The notes below the pieces were generated by a model. It had not been told where the DNA came from. It saw only the letters and a list, made by a program, of their open reading frames with translations, and ran no database searches. Both the position numbers and the translations under genes were made by a program. This document shows, piece after piece, positions 24,309 to 33,316 of a DNA stretch of 64,000 nucleotides. Position 1 is the first letter of the stretch. Every line of letters begins with the position of its first letter. The DNA comes from Lederbergia citri (GTDB lineage: Bacteria; Bacillota; Bacilli; Bacillales; Bacillaceae_C). The DNA is taken from positions 1,469,280-1,533,279 of the forward strand of contig NZ_JAGYPG010000002.1 of assembly GCF_018343625.1 (NCBI RefSeq). Direction: 5' to 3'.

Positions 24309-25313
24309 TTATGATACTTTTCGCATCTTATAGACCACACTAATGATATCCCAAACCAATCCTATGGTAAAAAGAATCAACATCCACCGTGTAGACATAT
24401 TCCAAATGGTTTCGATGGTTTCATATGCTTTACTGCCAATTTGAATATCATGTACTTGGGATAGCTCCAGCATGAAATTCGGGTTCCAGAATGACGACAT
24501 GGTCATAATCAATATTAATACCGCCAACGAAATGGCATTAATGACAATCGTATATAACGCGAATTTTTTCGTCCAACGCTCATATATGAGCTTTAACGCT
24601 TCTTTTAAAATCCCCAATCCCAATATGAGAATGATCGCCGGCATAGTTGTTAAAATCGTTTCTTTGTTTAAAAATGGAATCACTGTAGATAACTCACCAT
24701 TTTTAAAAACAAAGATTCCAAAATATTTACTTGAAAACATCATGAATAGCAAAACTAAAAACACGATACCAGCAATCGGTTCAAAACGTTTGATCTGTCT
24801 TTTTGTATCCGGAAGAGGTGGAAGGTCAGCTAATTTCCATGCTTTTTTAACACTTAATTTTTGTTCATTGATCCCTCCAAAATACTCCAACAAACCAAAC
24901 ACTAGTGTAACCCAGCCAACTCCTTGTGGGATGCCGGTAACTATTATTGACACGATAAAACTGACAAAATGATCGATTACATGAACCGGATCCATATACA
25001 CTTTAATGACAAACACAACACTCATGGTTAAAAGAATGGAGATTAAAGATATTTTCAACACCGTAATATATGCGTCAAAAAATACAGGTCCGATGACATA
25101 CTTATTTTTGCCTCCGTATTGTCGCGCCAATTTCCTAGGGTCTCCCAATTCCAATAAAACTTCTTCAATATGCGATTCCGTTACCTCACTGTCACCAATA
25201 CGTTCATCAAGCATATCAGCAATCAATCCGCGTAGTTCCTTCTCGACATCTGCCCTCTGTGATTGTGGTAATCTCCGGGTAACATCATAAATATATCTTT
25301 CCATCAACTCCAT
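24309..25313 (-). CDS. HAAS-domain membrane protein
   Basis: A 334-residue protein with an N-terminal HAAS (helical, PadR-partner) domain of ~70 residues (MERYIYDVTRRLPQSQRADV, then ELRGLIADMLDERIG and VLLELGDPRKLARQYGG) and about seven membrane helices behind it. Proteins of this kind are nearly always encoded with a PadR regulator. ATG 25313 follows AAGGAG at 9 bases and lies one base from the PadR stop codon, so translation is coupled. Function is likely sensing or transport coupled to PadR (inference). Confidence 0.87.
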   Translation of the reverse strand: MELMERYIYDVTRRLPQSQRADVEKELRGLIADMLDERIGDSEVTESHIEEVLLELGDPRKLARQYGGKNKYVIGPVFFDAYITVLKISLISILLTMSVVFVIKVYMDPVHVIDHFVSFIVSIIVTGIPQGVGWVTLVFGLLEYFGGINEQKLSVKKAWKLADLPPLPDTKRQIKRFEPIAGIVFLVLLFMMFSSKYFGIFVFKNGELSTVIPFLNKETILTTMPAIILILGLGILKEALKLIYERWTKKFALYTIVINAISLAVLILIMTMSSFWNPNFMLELSQVHDIQIGSKAYETIETIWNMSTRWMLILFTIGLVWDIISVVYKMRKVS

Positions 25314-25314
25314 T

Positions 25315-25662
25315 CTAATCATCTCCTTTTTGATTAATTAAGTGATTTAAACTTTTTACCATGCCATCCCATTCAACACACAAAAGCTTAAACACCTCTT
25401 TTCCAGTTTCACTTAACAAATAATATTTCCTTGGCCTGGCCTCATCCGTATCCCACTCACTCTCCAATAAACCCTGCTTTTCTAATCTCCTTAGAAGCGG
25501 ATAAAGGGTTCCTGGCTCGACTTGGATGCCATTATCTCCGAGCATCTTCACGAGGGAATAACCATATTGAGGCTCTGATAACTGACTGAGAACACCAATC
25601 GTAATCGTCCCGCGCCGCAATTCCAACATTAATTTTTCAATATGTTCGTTAATTTCTGTCAT
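25315..25662 (-). CDS. PadR family transcriptional regulator
   Basis: A 115-residue winged-helix regulator: LRRGTITIGVLSQLSEPQYG, then YSLVKMLGD and VEPGTLYPLLRRLEKQGLLE (recognition helix) and PRKYYLLSETGKEVF wing. ATG 25662 has AGGAG 8 bases upstream. It heads an operon with the HAAS protein. A dyad in its own promoter suggests autoregulation. Ligand unknown. Confidence 0.93.
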   Translation of the reverse strand: MTEINEHIEKLMLELRRGTITIGVLSQLSEPQYGYSLVKMLGDNGIQVEPGTLYPLLRRLEKQGLLESEWDTDEARPRKYYLLSETGKEVFKLLCVEWDGMVKSLNHLINQKGDD

Positions 25663-25681
25663 TTGATCATCTCCTGTTTTC

Positions 25682-25711
25682 ATTATAGTGTATGACGCAT
25701 ACTATTGTAAA
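25682..25711 (-). promoter_or_regulatory. padR promoter with operator-like dyad
   Basis: Leftward -35 TTTACA (25706-25711) and -10 TATAAT (25682-25687) are 18 bases apart. The spacer holds the perfect dyad GTATG-ACG-CATAC (25690-25702). A PadR dimer bound there would block RNA polymerase. Confidence 0.6.
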
Positions 25712-25763
25712 TGATACAATAATTTATTTTTTTCAATATAAAAATTTATTCCGAAAATATGAG

Positions 25764-25812
25764 ATACAAAAAACGCATGGATTATAGCAATCAATGCGCT
25801 TAGAATTAATAC
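25764..25812. repeat. intergenic hairpin repeat, copy A
   Basis: An AAAACGCATGGATT...ATGCG hairpin (25771-25801) with AATTAAT behind it. A second, better-paired copy is at 26293-26345. Read leftward the hairpin is followed by TTTTTTGT. Both copies precede small rightward genes, as if the unit was duplicated with them. Confidence 0.55.
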
Positions 25813-26014
25813 TATTAAATAAGGTTAATATATTTTTTTTCAGAATGTGACATTAGCAATATTTGTTTTCTAATTCTTCACTCCAGATAGATTCATCTAA
25901 TAAACAACCATTTTTCGCCTTGTCCGCTTATAAATCACTCATTTCATTACAACTCACATAAATTAAACTAACCTAACCTTTCGAATGGCATTCAATAAAA
26001 AAGGATGTGATATT

Positions 26015-26140
26015 ATGAGAGGCTGCGGTTACGGTGGCTATGGTATGGGACACGGTATGGGATTCAATTTCGCTTTAATCGTTGTGTTGTTCATATTGTT
26101 AATCATTGTTGGTACAGCATTTGTGTCACACAACTATTAG
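26015..26140 (+). CDS. YjcZ family sporulation miniprotein
   Basis: A 41-residue protein, too short for standard ORF calling: a Gly/Tyr/Met/His-rich head ([16 protein letters not shown]) and one membrane helix [20 protein letters not shown]. This is the YjcZ pattern (tail usually ...[16 protein letters not shown]). AAGGATGTGA lies 5 bases before ATG. A CATAAATTA (25957-25965) fits the -10 of mother-cell sigma factors (CATANNNTA), but no clear -35 is placed. A terminator follows. Confidence 0.85.
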   Translation: MRGCGYGGYGMGHGMGFNFALIVVLFILLIIVGTAFVSHNY

Positions 26141-26193
26141 AGCTACGCGATTACCAAAACTATCCATCCGAAACATATACTACTCACCTCACT

Positions 26194-26218
26194 AAGAGCG
26201 CTTTAGCCCGGCGCTCTT
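26194..26218 (+). terminator. terminator of the YjcZ gene
   Basis: AAGAGCGC (26194-26201) pairs with GCGCTCTT (26211-26218) around a 9-base loop, followed by TAATGTTGTTTT. Confidence 0.7.
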
Positions 26219-26292
26219 TAATGTTGTTTTCTAAGTTCATTTATTTTCTCTCTCTTATAAAAAATCATTACGAGACTGCGAAAAAATAATAT

Positions 26293-26345
26293 AAAACAAA
26301 AACGCATGGATTGTGACGATCCATGCGTTTAAAATTAATGAGGTT
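26293..26345. repeat. intergenic hairpin repeat, copy B
   Basis: AAACGCATGGAT (26300-26311) pairs perfectly with ATCCATGCGTTT (26319-26330), then AAAATTAAT, as in copy A. The two copies are ~530 bases apart and keep similar flanks (GTTA..TTTTTT..AATGTGA). Confidence 0.6.
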
Positions 26346-26460
26346 ATTGCACTTTTTTCGAAATGTGAATTATTTTTCATTGAATCTGTAATCTTTTTTA
26401 TGAGTAAAATACTACATTCGACACAAATTATGGTTAAAGTAAATTTGTTCTGAGGTGGAT

Positions 26461-26949
26461 ATGAAAACAATAAATACTAGTCATTCGAATAAAAATAGAT
26501 CTTTACTAATATGGAAAATAGCATTAGGATCAACTATATCGTGGGAAATAGCACAACTCTTTGGTTCTCATCATCCATACCTTGCTCCATTATCGGTAAT
26601 ACTTTGTATCCAATCAACATTTAATAAATCGGTCCGCATATCAATAAAACGAATCGTTGGAACCGTAATTGGTATTTTCGTTACTGTACTTATTACTAGC
26701 CATGTAAAAATTACCGGTTTTAACTTAGGACTGATAATATTATTAGGCTGTTTTATTACAAAGTGGTTAAAATTTGATAGGATTGCCATTCATCATACAG
26801 CCATTACAATATTATTTGTCTTTGTATTTGAACACAAATCAAAGCATTATGCTATAGACAGAATGAGAGATACTCTTATTGGAGTAGTGGTAATTGTTTT
26901 AATCCAATTAGTTTGGAGCCTAATAATGAAACGGAAAAAATCACAATAA
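26461..26949 (+). CDS. FUSC-like membrane protein
   Basis: A 162-residue protein with four membrane helices resembling the N-terminal membrane half of FUSC/aromatic acid exporter proteins: SHHPYLAPLSVILCIQSTFN, then SVRISIKRIVGTVIGIFVTV and a C-terminal DRMRDTLIGVVVIVLIQLVW. The RxxxRxxGTxxG and RxxDTxxG patterns are family features. GTG 26455 lies in the SD GAGGTG, so ATG 26461 is used though spacing is short. Single-domain versions occur in Bacilli; transport of an aromatic or other organic acid is inferred. Confidence 0.75.
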   Translation: MKTINTSHSNKNRSLLIWKIALGSTISWEIAQLFGSHHPYLAPLSVILCIQSTFNKSVRISIKRIVGTVIGIFVTVLITSHVKITGFNLGLIILLGCFITKWLKFDRIAIHHTAITILFVFVFEHKSKHYAIDRMRDTLIGVVVIVLIQLVWSLIMKRKKSQ

Positions 26950-27125
26950 GGAAGCTCTCGAAAATGCTACTTCAAGCATCTGAAAAGCGATGAAAATGTT
27001 TCTGTTCTGTTGCCTGTTTGTACAGATGACGACTTAAAAAGACTATTAACATAGAGCTCATGTTCATTTCACTAACTTTTCGCTGCATAATATTTAGTAA
27101 GCCGAGAAAGGGAGGTACTAAATCG

Positions 27126-27230
27126 ATGAGCGGTCGTCGATATGAATATGGAGCAGGCTTTGCTTTAGTCGTCGTCTTGTTTATCTTCTTCATTATTGTT
27201 GCTGCTTTATGTGGCGGCGGATATTATTAA
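27126..27230 (+). CDS. YjcZ-like miniprotein
   Basis: A 34-residue protein: short polar head MSGRRYEYGAG, one helix FALVVVLFIFFIIVAALC and a Gly/Tyr end GGGYY. It resembles the YjcZ/YjfA-type spore miniproteins and its neighbour at 26015. A strong SD AAGGGAGGT ends 9 bases before ATG. CATAATATT (about 27086-27094) may be a sporulation-sigma -10. Confidence 0.78.
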   Translation: MSGRRYEYGAGFALVVVLFIFFIIVAALCGGGYY

Positions 27231-27255
27231 AGTCAACTTCCTTACCAAAGATTGT

Positions 27256-27612
27256 CTAATCTTCTTTCTCCAACACCGGTTTTAACTCATCTTCAATCGT
27301 TGAATCCGAGAGCTTCACTTTTGAACGATAAGCAGCTCGGATAATAAGATGTCCAGACACGGGAGCTGTAATAAAAACGAATAGGATTCCCGAGATAACC
27401 CGAACACTTATATATGCATCGCTAAACCAAATATAGATAAAAGCTCCTAGCAGGGCCATTAATACGGCGAGAGTCGAGCTTTTTGTCGCGGCATGCGCTC
27501 GCGTATACACGTCTGGAAAGCGAATAATGCCGATCGCACTGATTACACTAAAGATGCTGCCGATTAAGATGAGAAATGCGCCGATAAATTCACCGATCTC
27601 GTTTACGCTCAA
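27256..27612 (-). CDS. mrpG: Na+/H+ antiporter subunit G
   Basis: 118 residues, three membrane helices; EFIGAFLILIGSIFSVISAI, RFPDVYTRAHAATKSSTLAV and LIIRAAYRS match MrpG/PhaG. TTG 27612 has GAGGTG 6 bases upstream; GTG 27621 is inside the SD. It is the last gene of the mrpABCDEFG operon and overlaps mrpF by 23 bases. The Mrp complex exports Na+ in exchange for H+ and supports alkali and salt tolerance. After it come only 25 bases before the convergent miniprotein gene. Confidence 0.95.
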   Translation of the reverse strand: MSVNEIGEFIGAFLILIGSIFSVISAIGIIRFPDVYTRAHAATKSSTLAVLMALLGAFIYIWFSDAYISVRVISGILFVFITAPVSGHLIIRAAYRSKVKLSDSTIEDELKPVLEKED

Positions 27613-27874
27613 TGATGACACCTCTCTCTATAAATTTTGAGAGGGCAATCGTACTGATAAACGCCAATATGCCCAAAATGAGGATGACTTCTAAGTAGGC
27701 TTTCGTTTTTAACAAAATGGAAATCGCTGCGATGGCTGATATAAGATTGACTCCAATCATATCCATCGCGATCACACGGTCAGGAATGGATGGACCACGA
27801 ATGATGCGATACAGTGATATAAGGATCGCCAAAGCAAATAGTGTAACTGAAATCTTCAGCATGATTACAATCAT
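27590..27874 (-). CDS. mrpF: Na+/H+ antiporter subunit F
   Basis: 94 residues, three membrane helices, with the MrpF core YRIIRGPSIPDRVIAMDMIG and VILILGILAFISTIALSKF. ATG 27874 has GGAGG upstream and overlaps the mrpE stop as ATGA. MrpF is required for a functional Mrp complex; in B. subtilis it has also been tied to cholate/Na+ efflux. Confidence 0.96.
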   Translation of the reverse strand: MIVIMLKISVTLFALAILISLYRIIRGPSIPDRVIAMDMIGVNLISAIAAISILLKTKAYLEVILILGILAFISTIALSKFIERGVIIERKRDR

Positions 27875-28353
27875 CGTGTTACCTCCATAATCGCTTTTTC
27901 AAATCTTCCTAAGGAGCGAATGAGATCGCCCTTATATCGTTCGATATCGAGTGCATGGATGTAGAATACATTTCCTTCCGGCGAAACTTCCATGACGACC
28001 GATCCCGGCGTGAGAGTCAGAAGCATCGCAAGCGTCGTTACTTCCCAGTCGCTCTTCAAAGAAGTTTCATACGTGAAAATGCCAGGTTTTATATCAATGT
28101 CCTTGCTTAAAATATGTTTCAGCACTACATAAGCAGACATTAACAGTTCGTATACAAAAATGAGGATCAGCTTTAGTACATAATAAAAACGATGGAGGTA
28201 AAATTGCTTTCCGAAAAATCGCTGCATAAGAAAAATAATAAAAATGCCAACGAGAAACCCTTCAAAAAAGGTGGAAAATCGCATAACATCTTCGTCATTC
28301 AATACCATCCAGAGAAAAGCTATAAATAAATTCAAGACGAACTGAGCTGGCAC
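27871..28353 (-). CDS. mrpE: Na+/H+ antiporter subunit E
   Basis: 160 residues: two to three N-terminal helices, then a soluble C-terminal part. VLNLFIAFLWMVLN, YYVLKLILIFVYELLMSA and LLTLTPGSVVMEVSPEGN are MrpE signatures. GTG start at 28353 with GAGGTG 7 bases upstream. It follows mrpD by 22 bases. Confidence 0.96.
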   Translation of the reverse strand: MPAQFVLNLFIAFLWMVLNDEDVMRFSTFFEGFLVGIFIIFLMQRFFGKQFYLHRFYYVLKLILIFVYELLMSAYVVLKHILSKDIDIKPGIFTYETSLKSDWEVTTLAMLLTLTPGSVVMEVSPEGNVFYIHALDIERYKGDLIRSLGRFEKAIMEVTR

Positions 28354-28375
28354 TCGCCATCACCTCTACTTTCTC

Positions 28376-29854
28376 TTATTCACCTAAAACAGCTTCTACA
28401 TAAATGCCTGGATTCATTAACGTATTTGCCGCGTCCTTCACATACTCGGATAATACTTCTGCTCCTAGACCCAATCCGATTGAAACAGCTGTAAGAATGA
28501 CGCACGAAATGAGCAAACTTTTTTTCAGCGGCAATTGTTCTTCTTCACTAATAATCGTTTCTCCCCAAAAACAGTTCTTAAAAATTCGCAATAAGGAATA
28601 TAAAACGAAAACACTCGATATTAAAGCAAGTGCGAGCAGGACATAATTTCCGCCCTCTACTGCCCCTTGTCCCACTAAAATTTTACCGATAAAGCCGCTT
28701 AGTGGCGGAATACCAGCTAGCGCTAACATTACAATAAAGAACATCCAGCCTAATAGGGGATAATTTCGAATAAGACCGCTCATCCTATCAATCTTTGCGG
28801 TTCCTGTAAGAGCGACCATTGTACCCGCTAGTAAAAATAAGAGTGCTTTTACAATCATGTCGTGGATTAAATAATAAATCGAGCCTTCTATTGCAGCAGG
28901 TGTGGCCACTGCAAGCCCCACCATGATGAATCCTACCGCGATGACGACATTATAAGAAACAATTTGGCGGATATCTTTGTAGGCGACTGCCCCAAGGCTC
29001 CCACCAATCAATGTAATTCCTGCCATCACCCCAATTAATGTATGGGTGATTGAAGGTTCATGATAGAAAAGTAATGTGAATATGCGAAAAAGTGCATAAA
29101 TCCCTACTTTCGTCAGCAATGCTCCAAATAATGCCGCCACTGCTGTTGGTGGCGCACTATATGAACCTGGAAGCCACACGTAAAGCAGGAGCCCAGCTTT
29201 TAAACCAAACACGAGCAAAAACAAGATGCTGATGACGGTTAATAAAGGAGTTTGTCCTGCCTCAGCAATTCGAGCAGAAAGATGAGCCATATTTAACGTC
29301 CCAACCGCTCCATATAAATAACCTATCGCAACTAAAAACAACCAGGAAGAAATTACATTAATGACGACGTATTTTATCGATTCCTTAAATTGAGGCTTTG
29401 TTCCTCCAAGTGTAATCAACACATATGAAGCTAATAGCATCACTTCAAAACAAACATATAAGTTAAAAAGATCGCCTGTTAAAAAGGAGCCATTGACACC
29501 AGCGACCATAAATAACACGAAAGGATAAAAAAACATTTTTTCCCGGTCCTGCCCAATCGTATAAAAAGCGTAAATCAAACAAATCCCCGCTACGATGCTT
29601 GACGTCATAACAAGAAGCATCGCAAATGAATCACCTACAAAAAGGATGCCGAACGGCGGCTTCCAATTTCCAAAGTCAAGCCGTATGATCCCATTTGTTT
29701 GAATCATCTCTAACATATAAATACTTAAACCTGCGACAACCATCATTGCCGTAAAACTGATCCATCTTTGTAGGCGAATGAATGGTCTAAGAAAAATGAG
29801 AATAATACCCGTTATAAGCGGGATTACCATCGGCATAACAAGGATATTATTCAT
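28376..29854 (-). CDS. mrpD: Na+/H+ antiporter subunit D
   Basis: 492 residues, ~14 helices, proton-translocating subunit homologous to NuoM/N of complex I. Seen are the GDLFNLYVCFEVMLLASYVL segment with the key Glu, the helix with Lys in KAGLLLYVWLPGSYSAPPTA, and LIHDMIVKALLFLLAG. It overlaps mrpC by 8 bases. No missing key residues noted. Confidence 0.97.
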   Translation of the reverse strand: MNNILVMPMVIPLITGIILIFLRPFIRLQRWISFTAMMVVAGLSIYMLEMIQTNGIIRLDFGNWKPPFGILFVGDSFAMLLVMTSSIVAGICLIYAFYTIGQDREKMFFYPFVLFMVAGVNGSFLTGDLFNLYVCFEVMLLASYVLITLGGTKPQFKESIKYVVINVISSWLFLVAIGYLYGAVGTLNMAHLSARIAEAGQTPLLTVISILFLLVFGLKAGLLLYVWLPGSYSAPPTAVAALFGALLTKVGIYALFRIFTLLFYHEPSITHTLIGVMAGITLIGGSLGAVAYKDIRQIVSYNVVIAVGFIMVGLAVATPAAIEGSIYYLIHDMIVKALLFLLAGTMVALTGTAKIDRMSGLIRNYPLLGWMFFIVMLALAGIPPLSGFIGKILVGQGAVEGGNYVLLALALISSVFVLYSLLRIFKNCFWGETIISEEEQLPLKKSLLISCVILTAVSIGLGLGAEVLSEYVKDAANTLMNPGIYVEAVLGE

Positions 29855-30170
29855 CTTTCAGCCCTCTTGCCACCTGTGTTTCTTGATATGTTCGATACGC
29901 AAGTACGAGAAGGAATGCAGTTACGGCAAAACTGATTACTATTGATGTTAAAATTAAGGCTTGCGGGAGTGCATCAGTGTAGGTTCCATTCCCTTCTCCA
30001 ATTACAGGCACGCCGCCTCTTTTCAATCCACCCATCGTCATCAATAACAAATGGGCAGCGTGGGATAATATCGCAGTCCCCAAAATAACGCGTAAAATCC
30101 CTTTTGATAAAATTAAATAGGTGGCAACCGTCACCAACACTCCCGCCAATATGATGATTACTGTTTCCAT
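29847..30170 (-). CDS. mrpC: Na+/H+ antiporter subunit C
   Basis: 107 residues, three helices, NuoK homologue. ILRVILGTAILSHAAHLLLM and YTDALPQALILTSIVISFAV are typical. Six bases separate it from mrpB. It contributes to the membrane channel between MrpA and MrpD. Confidence 0.96.
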   Translation of the reverse strand: METVIIILAGVLVTVATYLILSKGILRVILGTAILSHAAHLLLMTMGGLKRGGVPVIGEGNGTYTDALPQALILTSIVISFAVTAFLLVLAYRTYQETQVARGLKDE

Positions 30171-30175
30171 ACTTC

Positions 30176-30598
30176 TTACACATCCTCACTAATACTCAAA
30201 ATAATCGTTACGACCACTCCTACTACGGCCAATGCCACTCCTGCCTCAAATAACGTGACGGTCGCAAGCGCTGTTTTTCCAACCACTGGCAAGTTCACGT
30301 AGGAATGTGTCTGACTTAAGAATGAGGCACGAAAAAATAACGAACCTAGTCCCGTCGCTACAACGATAAATCCTCCTAATGCAGCAACCTTTTTAAAATC
30401 CAAAGGGATTCTATTCGTAATCGTTTCAATATCAAAAGCAAGGCAAAGCAAGACGAACGCGGAGGCAAGAATAAGCCCTCCGATAAAACCGCCACCCGGA
30501 CTATTATGGCCAGATATAAATAAGTAAATGGCCATCGTTAAAATAATGAATACAACGATTTTCGTCACCGTTTGTAAAATTACATCATTGATTTTCAA
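30176..30598 (-). CDS. mrpB: Na+/H+ antiporter subunit B
   Basis: 140 residues, four helices. GHNSPGGGFIGGLILASAFV and the end FEAGVALAVVGVVVTIILSI are MrpB (MnhB) signatures. It overlaps the mrpA 3' end by 14 bases, so translation is probably coupled. Confidence 0.96.
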   Translation of the reverse strand: MKINDVILQTVTKIVVFIILTMAIYLFISGHNSPGGGFIGGLILASAFVLLCLAFDIETITNRIPLDFKKVAALGGFIVVATGLGSLFFRASFLSQTHSYVNLPVVGKTALATVTLFEAGVALAVVGVVVTIILSISEDV

Positions 30599-32978
30599 CG
30601 TTTTCGTCCTCCTTTTTTGCCCTGAGCTTGATCAATGTGTATACCCCGATTCCCCCAATAAAGAGAACAATGACTTCGAGCATCGTATCAAATGCACGGA
30701 AATCGCCAAGTATTGCATTCACGATATTATTGGCACCAGCGAGCTCGTACGCATTTTCAAAATACGCCGAAATAGATTCAAATAGCTTACCACTTTGAGC
30801 GGAAAGAGCAACTGATACAAAGATAACGCCGACTAAAATAGAAACCACTATATTGACACGTTTTGTTTTTTGCATTGAATTTTCTTTCTCTCTCTTTGGC
30901 AAGAAATAAAAGCAAAGCAGGAATAAGGCTGTCGTCACCGTTTCTACAACGAGCTGAGTAAGAGCTAAATCCGGTGCCCGGAATAAAACAAAGAGCAAAG
31001 CAATTGAATAGCCGAGAACCCCATTTAAAAGGATGGACGTAATTCGAGACTTTGCAAAAATAATCGCAATTCCTGCAACCATCATCGTAAATACAATCAG
31101 CAATTCATAAAGACTTATAGGTGCATTACTAGATAAATCGAGATGAAAAGCATCTGTTAATAAAAAGACTCCTCCAACAGCTATTCCAAAGAATAGAAAA
31201 ATATAAACCAAATAATCACGCAGTGAACCTGTCATATACAACTCAGTTATTTTAAAGCCACGCAGTTCAATTTGTTCCAAGGTAGAATTATATAATTGAT
31301 CAAATGTCCATTTGCCTGGCGGAAAATAAAGACTCTTTCTGCGGCTTTGGATTCTAAATATAAGAATACCCACAACGATTACCCCAATTGTCATCCATAA
31401 TGCCGGAGTAAATCCATGCCATATTGAAATCGGTTTGTACATTCCTCCTAAAGAAGGGAAAATGCTAGCTAAACCAGGACGCAATAAATAATCACCTAAT
31501 AGATTCGGAAATATAAAAATGCCGATGATTAAAACGGCTAAGATGATTGGTGGAATCAACATCCCGATTTTCGCTTCATGGGCTTCATGCTCCAATTTTT
31601 CCGGCTGATGAGGCCCTAAGAATGTTTTAAAAACGATAATCATACAATAAACGAATGTTAAAACACTTGCGATCCACGCAATAATGGGAAATAACAATCC
31701 GAAAGTGTGTAAAGTAAAAAGATTGGACTGACTTACATTGACTACCGCTTCAAAAAACATTTCCTTACTTAAAAAGCCATTGAACGGAGGTAAGCCCGCC
31801 ATCGAAAAGCTTCCAATCAGTGCAATCGTAAACGAAATAGGCATGAAAGACATTAAGCCGCCTAATCGACGAATATCCCTTGTACCGACCCCATGGTCAA
31901 CAATTCCTACGACCATGAAAAGAGCTCCTTTAAACGTCGAGTGATTTACAAGGTGGAAAAGAGCTGCAAATGAGGCTTGCGTGTAAAGAATGGCATTCTC
32001 GCCTGCCCCTAATTGGTGTGCGATTGACCCAATTCCAAACAGACTCATAATTAGTCCTAACTGACTGATCGTGGAATAAGCGAGCAAAGCTTTTAAATCG
32101 ATTTGACGGATGGCATTGAACGATCCCCAAAACAATGTGATTAGCCCTATGCAGCTAACGAGCCAAAACCATATTTCGTTGCTGCCAAAAACGGGCGTAA
32201 AGCGAGCAACTAGATAAATACCCGCTTTTACCATTGTGGCAGAATGGAGGTATGCACTGACAGGAGTCGGCGCTTCCATCGCATCTGGAAGCCATATATG
32301 GAAAGGAAATTGAGCAGATTTCGTGAAAGCACCAATAAGCAGCAGGACCAATGCAGGAATAAAAAGCGTATGATTTGGATCAATAACGGAAAGTATCTCA
32401 CGCACACTCATCGTATCAGTCATAAGATAAATCATAATAAAGCTCGTCAGCATCGCAATTCCGCCGCCAAAAGTAATGAGCAATGCTTTTTGTGCACCGT
32501 AGCGCGATTTTTTTCTGTGGTACCAGAAGGCAATCAATAAAAAAGACGAGATGCTAGTTAATTCCCAAAATACATATAAAACCATTAAATTGTCAGAAAA
32601 TACAACCCCGAGCATAGAACCCATAAATAAAAGTAAATAACTATAAAAATGGTGCAGAGATTCTTTTGCGGATAAATAATAAATGGAATAAAGGATGACT
32701 AGACTTCCGATACCTGTGATCAAGAGTCCAAAAATAATACTAATTCCGTCAACGTATGTCGTGAAGTTAATGCCGTAGGAAGGAATCCATTGAACGGTAT
32801 TTAAGTATGTCTTCCCTTCAGCTATAGAAGGAATAAAACGTGTAAGAGCTATAAATAGAACGGTTGGGATAATGAGTACGAACCAACCAACATGGATACG
32901 GGGTAATTTTTTATGCAGAAATGGAATCATGAGGGCCGCTATAAAGGGTATCATGATTGCCAGTTGTATCGATATCAA
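30585..32978 (-). CDS. mrpA: Na+/H+ antiporter subunit A
   Basis: 797 residues: a NuoL-like part (~1-600; MVLYVFWELTSISSFLLIAF with the conserved Glu, KSAQFPFHIWLPDAMEAPTP with Lys, LFHLVNHSTFKGALFMVVG) followed by a NuoJ-like C-terminal part (LFRAPDLALTQLVVETVTTA). The frame is open to 33026, but AAGGGAGG lies 7 bases before TTG 32978, which also gives the normal short N-terminus before helix 1. First gene of the seven-gene operon. Confidence 0.95.
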   Translation of the reverse strand: MISIQLAIMIPFIAALMIPFLHKKLPRIHVGWFVLIIPTVLFIALTRFIPSIAEGKTYLNTVQWIPSYGINFTTYVDGISIIFGLLITGIGSLVILYSIYYLSAKESLHHFYSYLLLFMGSMLGVVFSDNLMVLYVFWELTSISSFLLIAFWYHRKKSRYGAQKALLITFGGGIAMLTSFIMIYLMTDTMSVREILSVIDPNHTLFIPALVLLLIGAFTKSAQFPFHIWLPDAMEAPTPVSAYLHSATMVKAGIYLVARFTPVFGSNEIWFWLVSCIGLITLFWGSFNAIRQIDLKALLAYSTISQLGLIMSLFGIGSIAHQLGAGENAILYTQASFAALFHLVNHSTFKGALFMVVGIVDHGVGTRDIRRLGGLMSFMPISFTIALIGSFSMAGLPPFNGFLSKEMFFEAVVNVSQSNLFTLHTFGLLFPIIAWIASVLTFVYCMIIVFKTFLGPHQPEKLEHEAHEAKIGMLIPPIILAVLIIGIFIFPNLLGDYLLRPGLASIFPSLGGMYKPISIWHGFTPALWMTIGVIVVGILIFRIQSRRKSLYFPPGKWTFDQLYNSTLEQIELRGFKITELYMTGSLRDYLVYIFLFFGIAVGGVFLLTDAFHLDLSSNAPISLYELLIVFTMMVAGIAIIFAKSRITSILLNGVLGYSIALLFVLFRAPDLALTQLVVETVTTALFLLCFYFLPKREKENSMQKTKRVNIVVSILVGVIFVSVALSAQSGKLFESISAYFENAYELAGANNIVNAILGDFRAFDTMLEVIVLFIGGIGVYTLIKLRAKKEDENVENQ

Positions 32979-33034
32979 TATAAAACCTCCCTTAGTCATC
33001 GGGTCACAATAAATATCGGTTTCCATATGGCTAT

Positions 33035-33062
33035 ATCTTATAGGGGTTGACTCCTATGTCAA
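33035..33062 (-). promoter_or_regulatory. mrp operon promoter
   Basis: Leftward TTGACA (33057-33062) and TAAGAT (33035-33040), 16 bases apart. The -35 is one arm of the dyad GTTGAC-TCCTAT-GTCAAC (33046-33063), which could bind a regulator. The mrpA SD is 50 bases further on. Confidence 0.55.
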
Positions 33063-33181
33063 CAAACGGGATAATAAGAGACCATAACACATTAATAAAA
33101 GAGGACTCAATTGGGGAAACCAACATTGTGTTGAATGGATTTAAGTTTGACGTAATGCCAATACAAAGAGATAAAGATTAA
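33056..33181 (+). CDS. possible 41-residue small protein
   Basis: ATG 33056 with AGGGG 9 bases upstream opens a 41-codon frame ending TAA 33179-33181. The peptide is charged and soluble (MSTNGIIRDHNTLIKEDSIG, ending MPIQRDKD). It overlaps the mrp promoter on the other strand. It may be a real small gene or a chance frame; I recognise no family. The rest of the gap to 33424 holds the promoter of the next gene. Confidence 0.3.
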   Translation: MSTNGIIRDHNTLIKEDSIGETNIVLNGFKFDVMPIQRDKD

Positions 33182-33316
33182 GCCCGGTACTTTTTATTTT
33201 TCCTTAATATTATACAATAATGACAGTCTTTCTACACAAATGAAGTTCCAGTGCATAAGATTTTCTTATTAAAAGTGGCTATTTTTCATAACTTTTCGTA
33301 ATCCTTTTATCCTCTA

